From Fimenecus sp963590415 (lineage in GTDB: Bacteria; Bacillota; Clostridia; Oscillospirales; Acutalibacteraceae), in NCBI GenBank assembly GCA_963590415.1, contig CAVAPB010000004.1, positions 1-64,000 on the forward strand: DNA of 64,000 nucleotides, in the 5' to 3' direction. Position numbers and translations under genes: made by a program. The notes below the pieces were generated by a model. It did not search any database. It was not told the DNA's origin and saw only the letters and a program-made list of their open reading frames with translations. Shown here piece after piece: positions 1-8,052 of the stretch; the first letter of the stretch is position 1; the number at the start of each line of letters is the position of its first letter.

Positions 1-10
1 AATTAAAAGC

Positions 11-303
11 GGGCGAACACAGTTCGCCCCTACGCTATATGATATGATTTTCAATTTGTGCGTTCAGCCTCCCTTGTGTAAAGGGAGGTGCCGAACGAAT
101 GTGAGGCGGAGGGATTGTAGTGCTGATTTTATATAATTTGTAAAAATCCCTCAGTCATTTTTTTGCTTCCAAAAAAACGACAGTTCCCTCGTCAGGGAGC
201 GGAACTTCTAATGTAATTTTCTGTGCTCTTTACGGACAGGGGCGAGCCCTGTCCCTACGGCAATTTGATATTTATCGGCGGTGGGCGCTGCCCCGCCCTA
301 CCG
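11..303. repeat. Cluster of short palindromic intergenic repeats
   Basis: The first 307 bases hold no convincing gene. They hold a string of short inverted repeats: GGGCGAAC/GTTCGCCC at 11-29, CCTCCCTT/AAGGGAGG at 68-88, GGACAGGG/CCCTGTCC at 234-254, and a GC-rich imperfect hairpin near 276-303. The same modules recur elsewhere in the window: 12240-12545 has the GGGCGAAC and GGACAGGG types, 12400-12426 is an inverted copy of 139-165, and 51372-51408 is an inverted copy of 76-112 with one mismatch. This is a dispersed repeat family of the genome; whether it is mobile or structural is not visible. Confidence 0.75.
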
Positions 304-307
304 TACA

Positions 308-523
308 TCAATTCATTGTGCTGTCTTTACGGTGGATTTTTCTTTTGTGCCCGTGTTCGTCAACTATATAGGTATTGTCAAGCTGTGCGACAAGGTTTTT
401 CTTGAACGCCGCAAGATATTCCCCACGCAGCCTTGCCTGCTCGGCTTTTTCCGCCTCGGTCAAGCCCTCCTCCTTTTCCTTATGAGCCAATTCGTTTATT
501 CTTTTTAATCTTGATGTTTCCAT
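308..523 (-). CDS. UPF0291 / DUF896 family protein (YnzC-like)
   Basis: A 71-residue, highly charged protein. It carries the family pattern of an N-terminal RINELAHKEKEEGLT segment, then a run of Glu/Lys ending in LRGEYLAAFKKN, which fits the two-helix hairpin of the DUF896 family (Bacillus subtilis YnzC). The function of the family is not firmly established; it is a small cytosolic protein. The ATG at 523 is preceded by AAAGGA at good spacing. It stands alone between the left repeat cluster and the divergent cca gene. The C-terminal tail after the helical part is slightly longer than the conserved core and looks unstructured. Confidence 0.85.
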   Translation of the reverse strand: METSRLKRINELAHKEKEEGLTEAEKAEQARLRGEYLAAFKKNLVAQLDNTYIVDEHGHKRKIHRKDSTMN

Positions 524-645
524 TTTTTAATATTTCCTTTGATAATTTTTTTGCATTTATATAATAGCATAAAACATTATCGGTTTACAAGCAAATAAAA
601 ATATACTAAAATATATGTGAAAATAAACACGGAAAAAGGTGCGGT

Positions 646-1983
646 ATGAATTTTAAGTTACCCGAAAAAGTGAACAACATTATAAATCTGCTCAAAGCGG
701 ACGGATATGAAGCGTATGCGGTCGGCGGCTGTGTGCGTGATATGGTTATGGGTATTGAGCCGCACGATTTTGACATAACGACCTCTGCCCTGCCCGAGGA
801 GACCGAAAAGGTCTTTGCAAATTTCAGACTTGTCGAAACGGGTATAAAGCACGGCACGGTTACCGTGATTTCCGAGCACGAGCCGTTTGAAATTACGACA
901 TACAGGATTGACGGCGACTATCTTGACAACCGCCATCCGGAAAGCGTGAGCTTTTCACGCAATCTCAAGGACGACCTTTCAAGGCGTGATTTTACCGTGA
1001 ACACGCTCTGCTTCAACGAAACTGACGGAATTGTAGACCTCTTCGGAGGAACGGAAGATATAAAAAAAGGCATAATCCGCTGCGTCGGAAACCCCGAAAA
1101 GAGGTTTTCTGAGGACGCACTGCGAATTATGCGGGCGTTGAGGTTTTCCGCAACGCTTGGCTTTTCGATCGAAAAAGAGACGGCAAGATGCATACATTCC
1201 CAAAAGGATTTGCTTAAAAATATTGCCGCAGAGCGCATAAGAGATGAATTTACAAGGCTGATAACAGGCAAAAACGCTATGGGCGTGCTTCGGGAATATC
1301 ACGATGTAATCGAGGTGTTCATACCCGAGTTTGCGGCGCTTTTCGGCTGTGAGCAGAACACGCCGTTCCACATTTACGATGTTGCTGAACACACCCTGCA
1401 CGCACTTGACAGTGCGGAAAACGACCGAGTGCTGAAAATCACAATGCTTTTTCACGACATCGGAAAGCCGCTCGCAAAAACCACCGATATAAACGGAATT
1501 GACCACTTCAAGGGTCATGCGACGATCGGCGCAAAAATGTGCGTTGACATTCTCAAAAGGCTGAGATATGACAACAAAACGGTTGAAAGGGTATCGACGC
1601 TTGTCGCTATTCACTCTGAGTGCTGCCCGAAAACCAAGGCTGAAGCGAAGCTTATGCTCTGCGAGGTCGGCGAGGAATACTACAGGAACTTTATGCGGGT
1701 ACGCCGTGCGGACTGCCTTGCCAAAGCAGACCCTCATTCCCCCGATAAAGAGCTGAAGAAAATGCAGGCGCTTCTTGACGAAATAACCGAAAACAACGAG
1801 TGCTACAGTCTCAAGGAGCTGAAAATTAACGGTAACGACATTAAGGCTCTCGGTGTAACCGACGGCAAAGCAATCAACAGGATTTTGCAGAAGCTGTTGT
1901 TTGAGGTCATAAGGGACAACAAAAAAAACAGCAAGTCCCGTCTTATTGCAAGGGCTAAGACACTGTCGGAGGAAAGCGAATGA
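646..1983 (+). CDS. cca: CCA tRNA nucleotidyltransferase with HD domain
   Basis: A 445-residue class II nucleotidyltransferase that adds or repairs the CCA end of tRNAs. The N-terminal head has the GG motif at residues 27-28 with the following VRD, the metal-binding DFD at 41-43, RRDFT at 113-117 and the ERIRDE motif at about 196-201. An HD-type phosphohydrolase domain follows with the HD pair at 270-271 (LFHDIGKP), as in longer CCA enzymes. The ATG is preceded by AAGGTG. The stop overlaps the start of the next gene by four bases (ATGA), so the two are translationally coupled. The only tRNA in this window already encodes its CCA, so here repair would be the main role. Confidence 0.95.
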   Translation: MNFKLPEKVNNIINLLKADGYEAYAVGGCVRDMVMGIEPHDFDITTSALPEETEKVFANFRLVETGIKHGTVTVISEHEPFEITTYRIDGDYLDNRHPESVSFSRNLKDDLSRRDFTVNTLCFNETDGIVDLFGGTEDIKKGIIRCVGNPEKRFSEDALRIMRALRFSATLGFSIEKETARCIHSQKDLLKNIAAERIRDEFTRLITGKNAMGVLREYHDVIEVFIPEFAALFGCEQNTPFHIYDVAEHTLHALDSAENDRVLKITMLFHDIGKPLAKTTDINGIDHFKGHATIGAKMCVDILKRLRYDNKTVERVSTLVAIHSECCPKTKAEAKLMLCEVGEEYYRNFMRVRRADCLAKADPHSPDKELKKMQALLDEITENNECYSLKELKINGNDIKALGVTDGKAINRILQKLLFEVIRDNKKNSKSRLIARAKTLSEESE

Positions 1984-2846
1984 TAAGGAAGCTCCGATAC
2001 ACAATAACCGACGCCTACTCCTCACGCAAGGTGCTCGACTTCTTAAAGCACCTCGGCTTTTCGCACAGACTTATCATAAAATTAAAGCAGTCGCCCGACG
2101 GAATACTACTTAACGGCGAGCACGCCCGAACGATTGACCTGATGAAGGGCGGAGATGTGCTTGAAATAAATCTTCCCGAGGATAAAAAGGAAAGCATTTC
2201 GATTCCCGTTAAAATGCCGCTCGATATTATCTATGAGGACGATGATATTCTTGTGCTCAACAAGCCGCCTATGCTTGCGGTACACGAGAGCCACAACCAT
2301 TTGGGGGACACTCTGTCGAACGCCGTTGCCTTTCATCTGCAAAAAGAGGGCAAGCCCTCCGTTTTCAGGGCTGTCGGCAGGCTTGACAAGGGCACCTCGG
2401 GGCTTATGGTCTGCGCCCTGAACAGGTATGCCGCCGCACGGCTCTCGGGTAAGATTTACAAGGAATATTTTGCAATCGCAACCGGCGTTTTCGAGGGCGA
2501 GGGAACAATTGACGCACCGATTTACCGCCCCGACCCCATACTTACCCTGCGTACCGTTGACGAACGGGGCGAAAGAGCGGTAACGCATTGGAAAGCAATT
2601 AAATCGGACGGCGAAAACACGCTTTTGCGAATACATCTCGAAACGGGCAGGACTCATCAGATAAGAGTGCATTTTGCCTCGCTCGGCGCACCTCTTGTCG
2701 GCGACACCATGTACGGCAAGCCCGACAAACGGATATGCCATCAGGCGCTTCACTGTTGCAAATGCAAATTCACCCACCCCGTAAATGAACGGGAGCTTGA
2801 ATTTTTCCGTGATATGCCGGACGATATGAAAAGCATAATAAAATGA
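1980..2846 (+). CDS. RluA-family pseudouridine synthase
   Basis: A 288-residue RNA pseudouridine synthase of the RluA/RluD family, converting uridines in rRNA or tRNA to pseudouridine. The catalytic aspartate is D136 in GRLDKGTSG, and the C-terminal GRTHQIRVHFASLGAPLVGD segment is typical. The first ~65 residues look like an S4-type RNA-binding region (FSHRLIIKLKQSPDGILLNGE). The start ATG overlaps the cca stop and has GGAGG upstream. Which RNA it modifies cannot be told from sequence. Pairing with cca makes a small RNA-maturation operon, closed by a hairpin right after the stop. Confidence 0.93.
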   Translation: MIRKLRYTITDAYSSRKVLDFLKHLGFSHRLIIKLKQSPDGILLNGEHARTIDLMKGGDVLEINLPEDKKESISIPVKMPLDIIYEDDDILVLNKPPMLAVHESHNHLGDTLSNAVAFHLQKEGKPSVFRAVGRLDKGTSGLMVCALNRYAAARLSGKIYKEYFAIATGVFEGEGTIDAPIYRPDPILTLRTVDERGERAVTHWKAIKSDGENTLLRIHLETGRTHQIRVHFASLGAPLVGDTMYGKPDKRICHQALHCCKCKFTHPVNERELEFFRDMPDDMKSIIK

Positions 2847-2877
2847 CCTCCGAGGCTGTTAAAGCAAATCGGAGGTC
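2845..2877 (+). terminator. Hairpin terminator after the cca-rluA pair
   Basis: GACCTCCGA at 2845-2853 pairs with TCGGAGGTC at 2869-2877 (9 bp, 15-base loop), followed by TTATT. The stem overlaps the end of the pseudouridine synthase gene. The weak U tract makes efficiency uncertain. Confidence 0.6.
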
Positions 2878-2895
2878 TTATTGTGTAATTAAGGC

Positions 2896-3750
2896 TTATT
2901 CCCAAATTACATTGAGCTCGTCTATTTTAAGTCCGTTGTTTGTCGGCTGCCAGTCCTTGCCGAGAGTTACCTCCTGCTGCGAACATTCCATACGAACGGT
3001 GTGCAGGTTTGTGCAGTTAAAAAAGGCATAGTCGCCGACAGCCGTTACGCTTTTCGGAACGGTTATCTCTTTGAGAGACGAACAATATCCGAAGGCGTCC
3101 TTTTCAATCACGGTAACCTTTTCCGGGATAGTGAAGCTCTCCATTGCGGAACACTTAAAAAACGCCTTTTCCCTGATTTCCGTAACGCTGTCGGGAAGCA
3201 CGATTTCCGAGATAACAGAGCACTTGTAAAAAGCCTTCGTGCCGATTATTTCCACGCCGTCTGGCACGGTATATCTGCTTGATTTAACCTTCTGCTTTTT
3301 GCCGTCCGAGTCGGTTTTTTCAACCTCCTCAACATCCTTGCCAAGCGGATAGAAAAGCAGCTGCTTCATATCCTTTGTAAAAAGCACGCCGTCAACCGAG
3401 CAATAGTATTCGTTCTCGGGGTCAACGACAAAGCATTTGAGCTTCTGATTGTTTTCAAACGCCCATGAACCGATTTTTTGAACATTTTTGCCTATCGTGA
3501 TAACCTCGACATTTTCAAGGTTACACCCTGCGAAGTCGGCAATTTCGGTAACGGGCAAGCCGTCGTATTCGTCGGGAATTTCAACCTCTTTTATCGTGGT
3601 CTTGTTCGGAAGCTCCGTAACGCTTACCGAGTTTTCCGAAACGCTGTATTTGATTTCGGCGTTGCCCAAGCCCATTTCCTCACCGCAGCCGGTAAAGAGT
3701 ACGCCGATTATCATTATAAGCACAAGAATTAAAGCCGATTTTCTTTTCAT
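2896..3750 (-). CDS. BspA-type leucine-rich repeat lipoprotein
   Basis: A 284-residue exported lipoprotein. It has a signal peptide with a lipobox ending LFTGC at residue 22, then LRR_5 (BspA-like) repeats from about residue 60: repeated patterns such as IGTKAFYKCSVISEIVLPDSV, IREKAFFKCSAMESFTIPEKV and IEKDAFGYCSSLKEITVPKSV. These repeats usually form surface or secreted binding modules; the ligand is unknown. Its ATG overlaps the stop of the upstream sugar transporter (ATGA), so the two are translated together, an unusual partnership suggesting a membrane-attached accessory protein. The repeat array is short for this family (about five units). Confidence 0.85.
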   Translation of the reverse strand: MKRKSALILVLIMIIGVLFTGCGEEMGLGNAEIKYSVSENSVSVTELPNKTTIKEVEIPDEYDGLPVTEIADFAGCNLENVEVITIGKNVQKIGSWAFENNQKLKCFVVDPENEYYCSVDGVLFTKDMKQLLFYPLGKDVEEVEKTDSDGKKQKVKSSRYTVPDGVEIIGTKAFYKCSVISEIVLPDSVTEIREKAFFKCSAMESFTIPEKVTVIEKDAFGYCSSLKEITVPKSVTAVGDYAFFNCTNLHTVRMECSQQEVTLGKDWQPTNNGLKIDELNVIWE

Positions 3751-5417
3751 ACCGCCGCCTCCTCACTGCTGTTTACCGTGTCCTCGACGCGCTGCTTGAG
3801 CTCCGAAACGCAGGTTTCATACTTTTCCTTGGTTAAATCATAGAATATAAACGGAAGCGTTACAAGCACAAGGGAGATTATCGACGCCCAGGTGTATATT
3901 GAAAATACCCTTGTAAGTATTTCCGAGTCGTACAGGACATCCCAGTCCGAGGTAAAGCCCACAAGCTTGAGAAGATACGGCACGATATAACTTATAACCA
4001 TATTTACGGGGTTTAAGAACCAGCTGAACACGCCCGACATTGAGTCCGCACGCTCGCCGTATTTCCACTGATGATAAACCTGTACATCCGCACCGAGACC
4101 TGAGCTTACGCCGTCAACCACAGGTTGAATTGTGTTCTTAAGCGTGAGTGAAATTAAGAAAATATAGATATTTCCCGTTTTTACCGCAAGCACTATGCCG
4201 AAGCACATAAGGATAGTCAGCGCCCTTGATAAAATCAGTATATCCCGTTTTTCAAATTTTCTTGTAAGCACCGGACACAGGAGATTGCCAACGGTCATAC
4301 CGACAACAACGATATTTGCCGCAACGCCCGAGAACCACTCCATACGCAGCGAATATATGAACCACCACGCAAGCAGATTGCCTATATGCCACTGATAAAG
4401 TCCGAGCGTATTTGACACGTTTATTATCCAGAAATACTTGTTTTTGAGTACATTTTTTGCACCTTGGAAAAAGGTTACCTTTTTACGCTTTTCAAGGGGC
4501 GGCTCGATAACGCGCTCCTTGCACTTGACTATGCTCAGTGCGATAAGTATACCCGCAAAGCTGAAAATCGGTACAAACACCCTGTAGGTTTTAAGGTTGA
4601 GGTATCCGCCGGTTACGGAAATGAGCATCGGCAGGAACATATTGATTATTGACGGAAACAGACCCGTGATAATCGGAACTATGGAATAAAGCCTTTGCCT
4701 CTCCTGTGAGTTCGGCGTGATAAACGCAACCAAGCCCGTTACATTTGTAAGGTTACCGTAAAAATAACTCATCAGAGAAAATGCAAAATGCAAAATGATA
4801 AGCCTTTTGGTGTAGGTTGTATCAAGTAAGGGAAGATACGGAATAATTGACATAATAAGCGCCGACGGTATTCCGCAGATTACCAAAAACGGTTTTAATC
4901 TGCCGTGCTTCGCACTGAACGCACGCCGTATTATCCATGTGATGTAGTTCGTTACTCCGGCAATAAGAAGCATATTTCCTATAAGCTGCGGAAAGCCCTT
5001 GATGATAAATTCAAAGCCCTCCGAGGGAATGAAGTAACAGCATATCCCGACAACAATTTCGGCTGTATACGCTATATGCGCAAAGATTTTCATCTTTTGG
5101 GAAAGTCTGCCGTGATTTTCGTAAATAAGAACTCCGACAGGATTAAAAATAATGAGTATGTAATTTACAACCGTACTCATTATTCCGATTATGGTAAAAT
5201 CAAGGTTTGAAATGCCCATAATCGAGCCGGTAAAATAGGTTGCTCCGAAGGTCATAATTCCCGCAAAGGTCATAAAGATGTATATCCCCGCCTGCCCGAA
5301 GGTGTATGCCGCCGTCTCCGACAGCGAAAGATACTCCCCCTCGTTCGGACTGTTCCAATGCTCTTTAACATAATCCGGCGCCTGTTTTATCTTTGCGCCC
5401 AATTCTTTAATTTTCAT
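3747..5417 (-). CDS. MFS/GPH-family sugar:cation symporter
   Basis: A 556-residue polytopic membrane protein of the glycoside-pentoside-hexuronide type (MFS_2), with about 12 hydrophobic segments and central charged loops near residue 300 (KCKERVIEPPLEKRKK). GPH proteins import sugars or oligosaccharides with Na+ or H+. I chose the ATG at 5417; an in-frame TTG at 5426 is also possible, and both have a weak GGGG-type ribosome site. It sits between an FGGY kinase and downstream glycoside hydrolases, so a pentoside or xylo-/arabino-oligosaccharide substrate is likely but inferred. A terminator separates it from the kinase, so it has its own transcript with the LRR lipoprotein. Confidence 0.85.
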   Translation of the reverse strand: MKIKELGAKIKQAPDYVKEHWNSPNEGEYLSLSETAAYTFGQAGIYIFMTFAGIMTFGATYFTGSIMGISNLDFTIIGIMSTVVNYILIIFNPVGVLIYENHGRLSQKMKIFAHIAYTAEIVVGICCYFIPSEGFEFIIKGFPQLIGNMLLIAGVTNYITWIIRRAFSAKHGRLKPFLVICGIPSALIMSIIPYLPLLDTTYTKRLIILHFAFSLMSYFYGNLTNVTGLVAFITPNSQERQRLYSIVPIITGLFPSIINMFLPMLISVTGGYLNLKTYRVFVPIFSFAGILIALSIVKCKERVIEPPLEKRKKVTFFQGAKNVLKNKYFWIINVSNTLGLYQWHIGNLLAWWFIYSLRMEWFSGVAANIVVVGMTVGNLLCPVLTRKFEKRDILILSRALTILMCFGIVLAVKTGNIYIFLISLTLKNTIQPVVDGVSSGLGADVQVYHQWKYGERADSMSGVFSWFLNPVNMVISYIVPYLLKLVGFTSDWDVLYDSEILTRVFSIYTWASIISLVLVTLPFIFYDLTKEKYETCVSELKQRVEDTVNSSEEAAV

Positions 5418-5454
5418 ATTATCCAACCCCGTTTTCCTCTTTGAGGAAAGAAAA

Positions 5455-5477
5455 AGGGCGGATTTTTAATCCGCCCT
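5455..5477 (-). terminator. Intrinsic terminator after the FGGY kinase
   Basis: A 10-bp stem AGGGCGGATT/AATCCGCCCT with a 3-base loop, followed on the minus strand by TTTTC. It lies just downstream of the kinase stop codon and upstream of the transporter. Confidence 0.85.
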
Positions 5478-5492
5478 GTAATTCATTAAAAA

Positions 5493-7100
5493 TCAACCGT
5501 TAAGAAGTGCAAAGATCTTCTTGTTCGACTTATAAAGATTTACATAAGCTTCATAATTTCGGTCGTAAACTGCTCTGTGCGCATAGTTTGGTTTGAAGGT
5601 CTTTGCTGCGGGAATAAGCTTTTTCGCTTCCGTAATGTCGCCGATTATTCCCGTACCGACGGCTATTACAATCGCCGCACCGACTGCGCCGATGTTCTGC
5701 GGGCTGTCAACGGTTTCAACCGTTCTGCCCGTGCAATCCGCAAGTATCTGACAGGTAACATCGGAAAGTGCGCCGCCGCCGACAAATCTCACGGTGTTTG
5801 AGGTCTTAATCTTTTTGTCCTGAGTTTCAAGGAACCAGCGAAGATGGAAACAAACGCCCTCGTAAACGGCTCTTATCATCTCCGACTTACCCGTATCAAG
5901 GCTTATGTTAAAGAACATTCCCCTTGCGTTCGGATCCTCAAACGGACAACGGTTGCCGTGAAGCCATGGTGTGAAAATTACTCCGTTCGAGCCTGCGGGA
6001 ACATCGTTGATTACCGCCGCCATATATTCGAAAAGGTTTGTATAAACGGTTTCCATATCGCCCTTTGAGCGCTTGAGGTTATGGCTCTTATCAAGATATA
6101 TATCTATTTCGTCAAGTGCAAGGTGGTCCTTAACCCACTCAACGCACTTACCTGCCGTTTCAAGCTCTGCAAAGTAGTTGTAATGTCCGTCCTTTGCGCC
6201 GACAATAGCGGCAATCATTGAATTTGTATCTACAATGGACTTATCGACAACCGTAGATACCCAGCCCGAAGTACCCTGATAGATGTGTGTGTCGCCGAGC
6301 TCAACCGCACCTGCACCGACGCCGATAAGCGAAGCGTCTCCGCCTCCGCCGAACACCGCCGTACCCTCTGCAAGTCCCAGCTCTTTAGCAGCCTTTTCAG
6401 TGAGCTCACCCACCTTGTCGGTAGATTTAACAATCTTAGCAAGGTGATCCATATTGACACCGAGCATATCGCACATCTGCTTGCTCCAGGTCTTTTTCTT
6501 GATGTCGTAAATCATAGTTGAGAAAGCCGAATCGTGGGTCATAACAAACTCGCCCGTCATTCTCGCAATAAGATACTCCTTAACATCAAGCCACTTGTAA
6601 ACTCTGCTGAAGTTCTGCGGCTCGTTGTTCTGAGTCCATTTATACTTCCATATCGGGTCCTTTACCGAAAGCGGCGCCGCACCCGTAATCGCAAGGGACT
6701 TGAGCACCTTAACGGCGTTGCCGCCCGCTATCTGCGGCGCTCCGCCCATACCCTCCTTTAATTCCTTGGTTGCACGCTGATCCATATAGCTGAACGCACG
6801 CCTTACCGCATTTGCGTCCTTATCAACAAGTACAACGCCCTGCATCTGCGAACAGAATGAAATGCCCGAAATCTTTTTCTTGTCGATTTTGGACTTTTTC
6901 ATAACGACATTTGTACTGTCGCGCATAGCCTGCCACCATTCGTCGGGGTCCTGCTCCGCTCCGCCGTCGGGCATAACATAAAGCTTATAGCCCTCGCTGT
7001 GCGACGCAAGAAGCTCTATCCTCTCCCCGATAGAAAAAATGCAGGTCTTGACGCCCGTGGTACCTATGTCGTACGCAATAACATATTTTTCTTCTGCCAT
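5493..7100 (-). CDS. FGGY-family carbohydrate kinase, xylulokinase-like
   Basis: A 535-residue sugar kinase. The N-terminal phosphate-binding motif AYDIGTTGVK lies near residues 8-17; a GTSGWVSTV segment, the HGNRCPFEDPNARG segment of the FGGY fold and the adenosine-binding FVGGGALSDVTCQILAD motif follow. The family phosphorylates sugars such as xylulose, ribulose, gluconate or glycerol; length and overall pattern favour xylulokinase (D-xylulose to xylulose-5-phosphate), but substrate calls within FGGY are unsafe. The ATG at 7100 has AGGGAG upstream; the TTG just before it is less likely. Context with a pentoside transporter and arabinofuranosidase supports pentose use. Confidence 0.85.
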   Translation of the reverse strand: MAEEKYVIAYDIGTTGVKTCIFSIGERIELLASHSEGYKLYVMPDGGAEQDPDEWWQAMRDSTNVVMKKSKIDKKKISGISFCSQMQGVVLVDKDANAVRRAFSYMDQRATKELKEGMGGAPQIAGGNAVKVLKSLAITGAAPLSVKDPIWKYKWTQNNEPQNFSRVYKWLDVKEYLIARMTGEFVMTHDSAFSTMIYDIKKKTWSKQMCDMLGVNMDHLAKIVKSTDKVGELTEKAAKELGLAEGTAVFGGGGDASLIGVGAGAVELGDTHIYQGTSGWVSTVVDKSIVDTNSMIAAIVGAKDGHYNYFAELETAGKCVEWVKDHLALDEIDIYLDKSHNLKRSKGDMETVYTNLFEYMAAVINDVPAGSNGVIFTPWLHGNRCPFEDPNARGMFFNISLDTGKSEMIRAVYEGVCFHLRWFLETQDKKIKTSNTVRFVGGGALSDVTCQILADCTGRTVETVDSPQNIGAVGAAIVIAVGTGIIGDITEAKKLIPAAKTFKPNYAHRAVYDRNYEAYVNLYKSNKKIFALLNG

Positions 7101-7140
7101 CAAAAAGACTCCCTTATCCTAAATATATAAATTAAAAAAC

Positions 7141-7794
7141 TTACTTTTTTAATGCCGATTTTATAAATTTCAAACACTGCTCAACAACAAAATCGTCCTT
7201 TTCAAGAATGCTGTCACCGGCATATATCTTGAAGCGCTCCTTATAATAGTCGCACGCATACGAAAACTGGAGCGACATAAACAGATTGTCGAGAAGATAT
7301 GCGGCAAACGCCGAGTCGATGTCGGTTCTGACATCTCCCGCCTTTTTGCCCTGCTCGATAGCCATATAGTAAATTTGCGCCGTCAGCGACTCCATTTCGT
7401 TTGCGAAATAACCTGCAAAGCGGGGATTGTTCTCATTGGTCATAACATTATAGAACTTGATGATAAGCTCGTTTTCCTTTGAATACTTCTGTATGGTGCG
7501 AAGTATCTGCTCAACCTTCAGAAGTATGTCCTCATCGCTCTGCGAAAGCGCCGTAAGCAAATTGTCCATAGTCGCAATGTTGTGGTTCACTATGGTAAGG
7601 AACAAATCCTGCTTGTTGTCAAAGTACTTGTAAAGAGAACCGACGCTTATCTCGGCTTTTTTCGCTATATCGTTGATATTGGCGTTTTCAAAGCCCTTGA
7701 GTGCAAATTCCTTTGTGGCGACGTTTATTATCCTGTCCCGCTTTTCCTTGGAGATGTTGTCAAACGTCGGCTTGTGATGTTTTTTAAGATCCAA
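7141..7794 (-). CDS. TetR/AcrR-family transcriptional regulator
   Basis: A 217-residue TetR-type repressor. The N-terminal helix-turn-helix (residues about 20-60) reads KEFALKGFENANINDIAKKAEISVGSLYKYF, the standard TetR pattern; the rest is a helical ligand-binding domain. The start is TTG at 7794 with AAGGTGAT upstream. It is 40 bases upstream of the FGGY kinase on the same strand and divergent from the GH3-GH51 unit, so it may control either or both. A 7-bp palindrome on the GH3 promoter is one possible target, but this is inference. Confidence 0.9.
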   Translation of the reverse strand: MDLKKHHKPTFDNISKEKRDRIINVATKEFALKGFENANINDIAKKAEISVGSLYKYFDNKQDLFLTIVNHNIATMDNLLTALSQSDEDILLKVEQILRTIQKYSKENELIIKFYNVMTNENNPRFAGYFANEMESLTAQIYYMAIEQGKKAGDVRTDIDSAFAAYLLDNLFMSLQFSYACDYYKERFKIYAGDSILEKDDFVVEQCLKFIKSALKK

Positions 7795-7866
7795 AAATTA
7801 TCACCTTGCCGTTCAAAAAGAGGCTTATTGCAATTACGCTCAAAACACTCTATGATATACCTATTT

Positions 7867-7896
7867 ATTTTATCATATAACAAGTACACTTTACAA
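7867..7896 (-). promoter_or_regulatory. Probable sigma-A promoter of the TetR gene
   Basis: On the minus strand TTGTAA (7891-7896), an 18-base spacer, then TAAAAT (7867-7872), about 70 bases before the TetR start codon. It drives transcription leftward toward the regulator and kinase. Confidence 0.5.
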
Positions 7897-7992
7897 GAAA
7901 AAAACTTAAAAAGCACCTAATTTCAACAATATATAAAATTTGGCAGCCGATATTTGTATATATTGCACATACTATTGCTTAATAAATAGCTC

Positions 7993-8021
7993 TTGCTCAC
8001 TGTATAGTATGATGATATACT
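7993..8021 (+). promoter_or_regulatory. Sigma-A promoter of the GH3-GH51 unit
   Basis: TTGCTC (7993-7998), 17-base spacer, TATACT (8016-8021), 31 bases before the GH3 start codon. The inverted repeat ATAGTAT/ATACTAT (8004-8010 and 8017-8023, 6-base gap) overlaps the -10 element, a position suited to a repressor site; the binding protein is unknown. Confidence 0.65.
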
Positions 8022-8052
8022 ATTTATAAATCTTTTTTCTGAGGGGGAAGTT

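Noticed and set aside
979..2025. 348-residue open frame opposite cca
   Set aside because: It runs antiparallel to a clear CCA-adding enzyme and has no ribosome site or family features; it is a codon-bias shadow.
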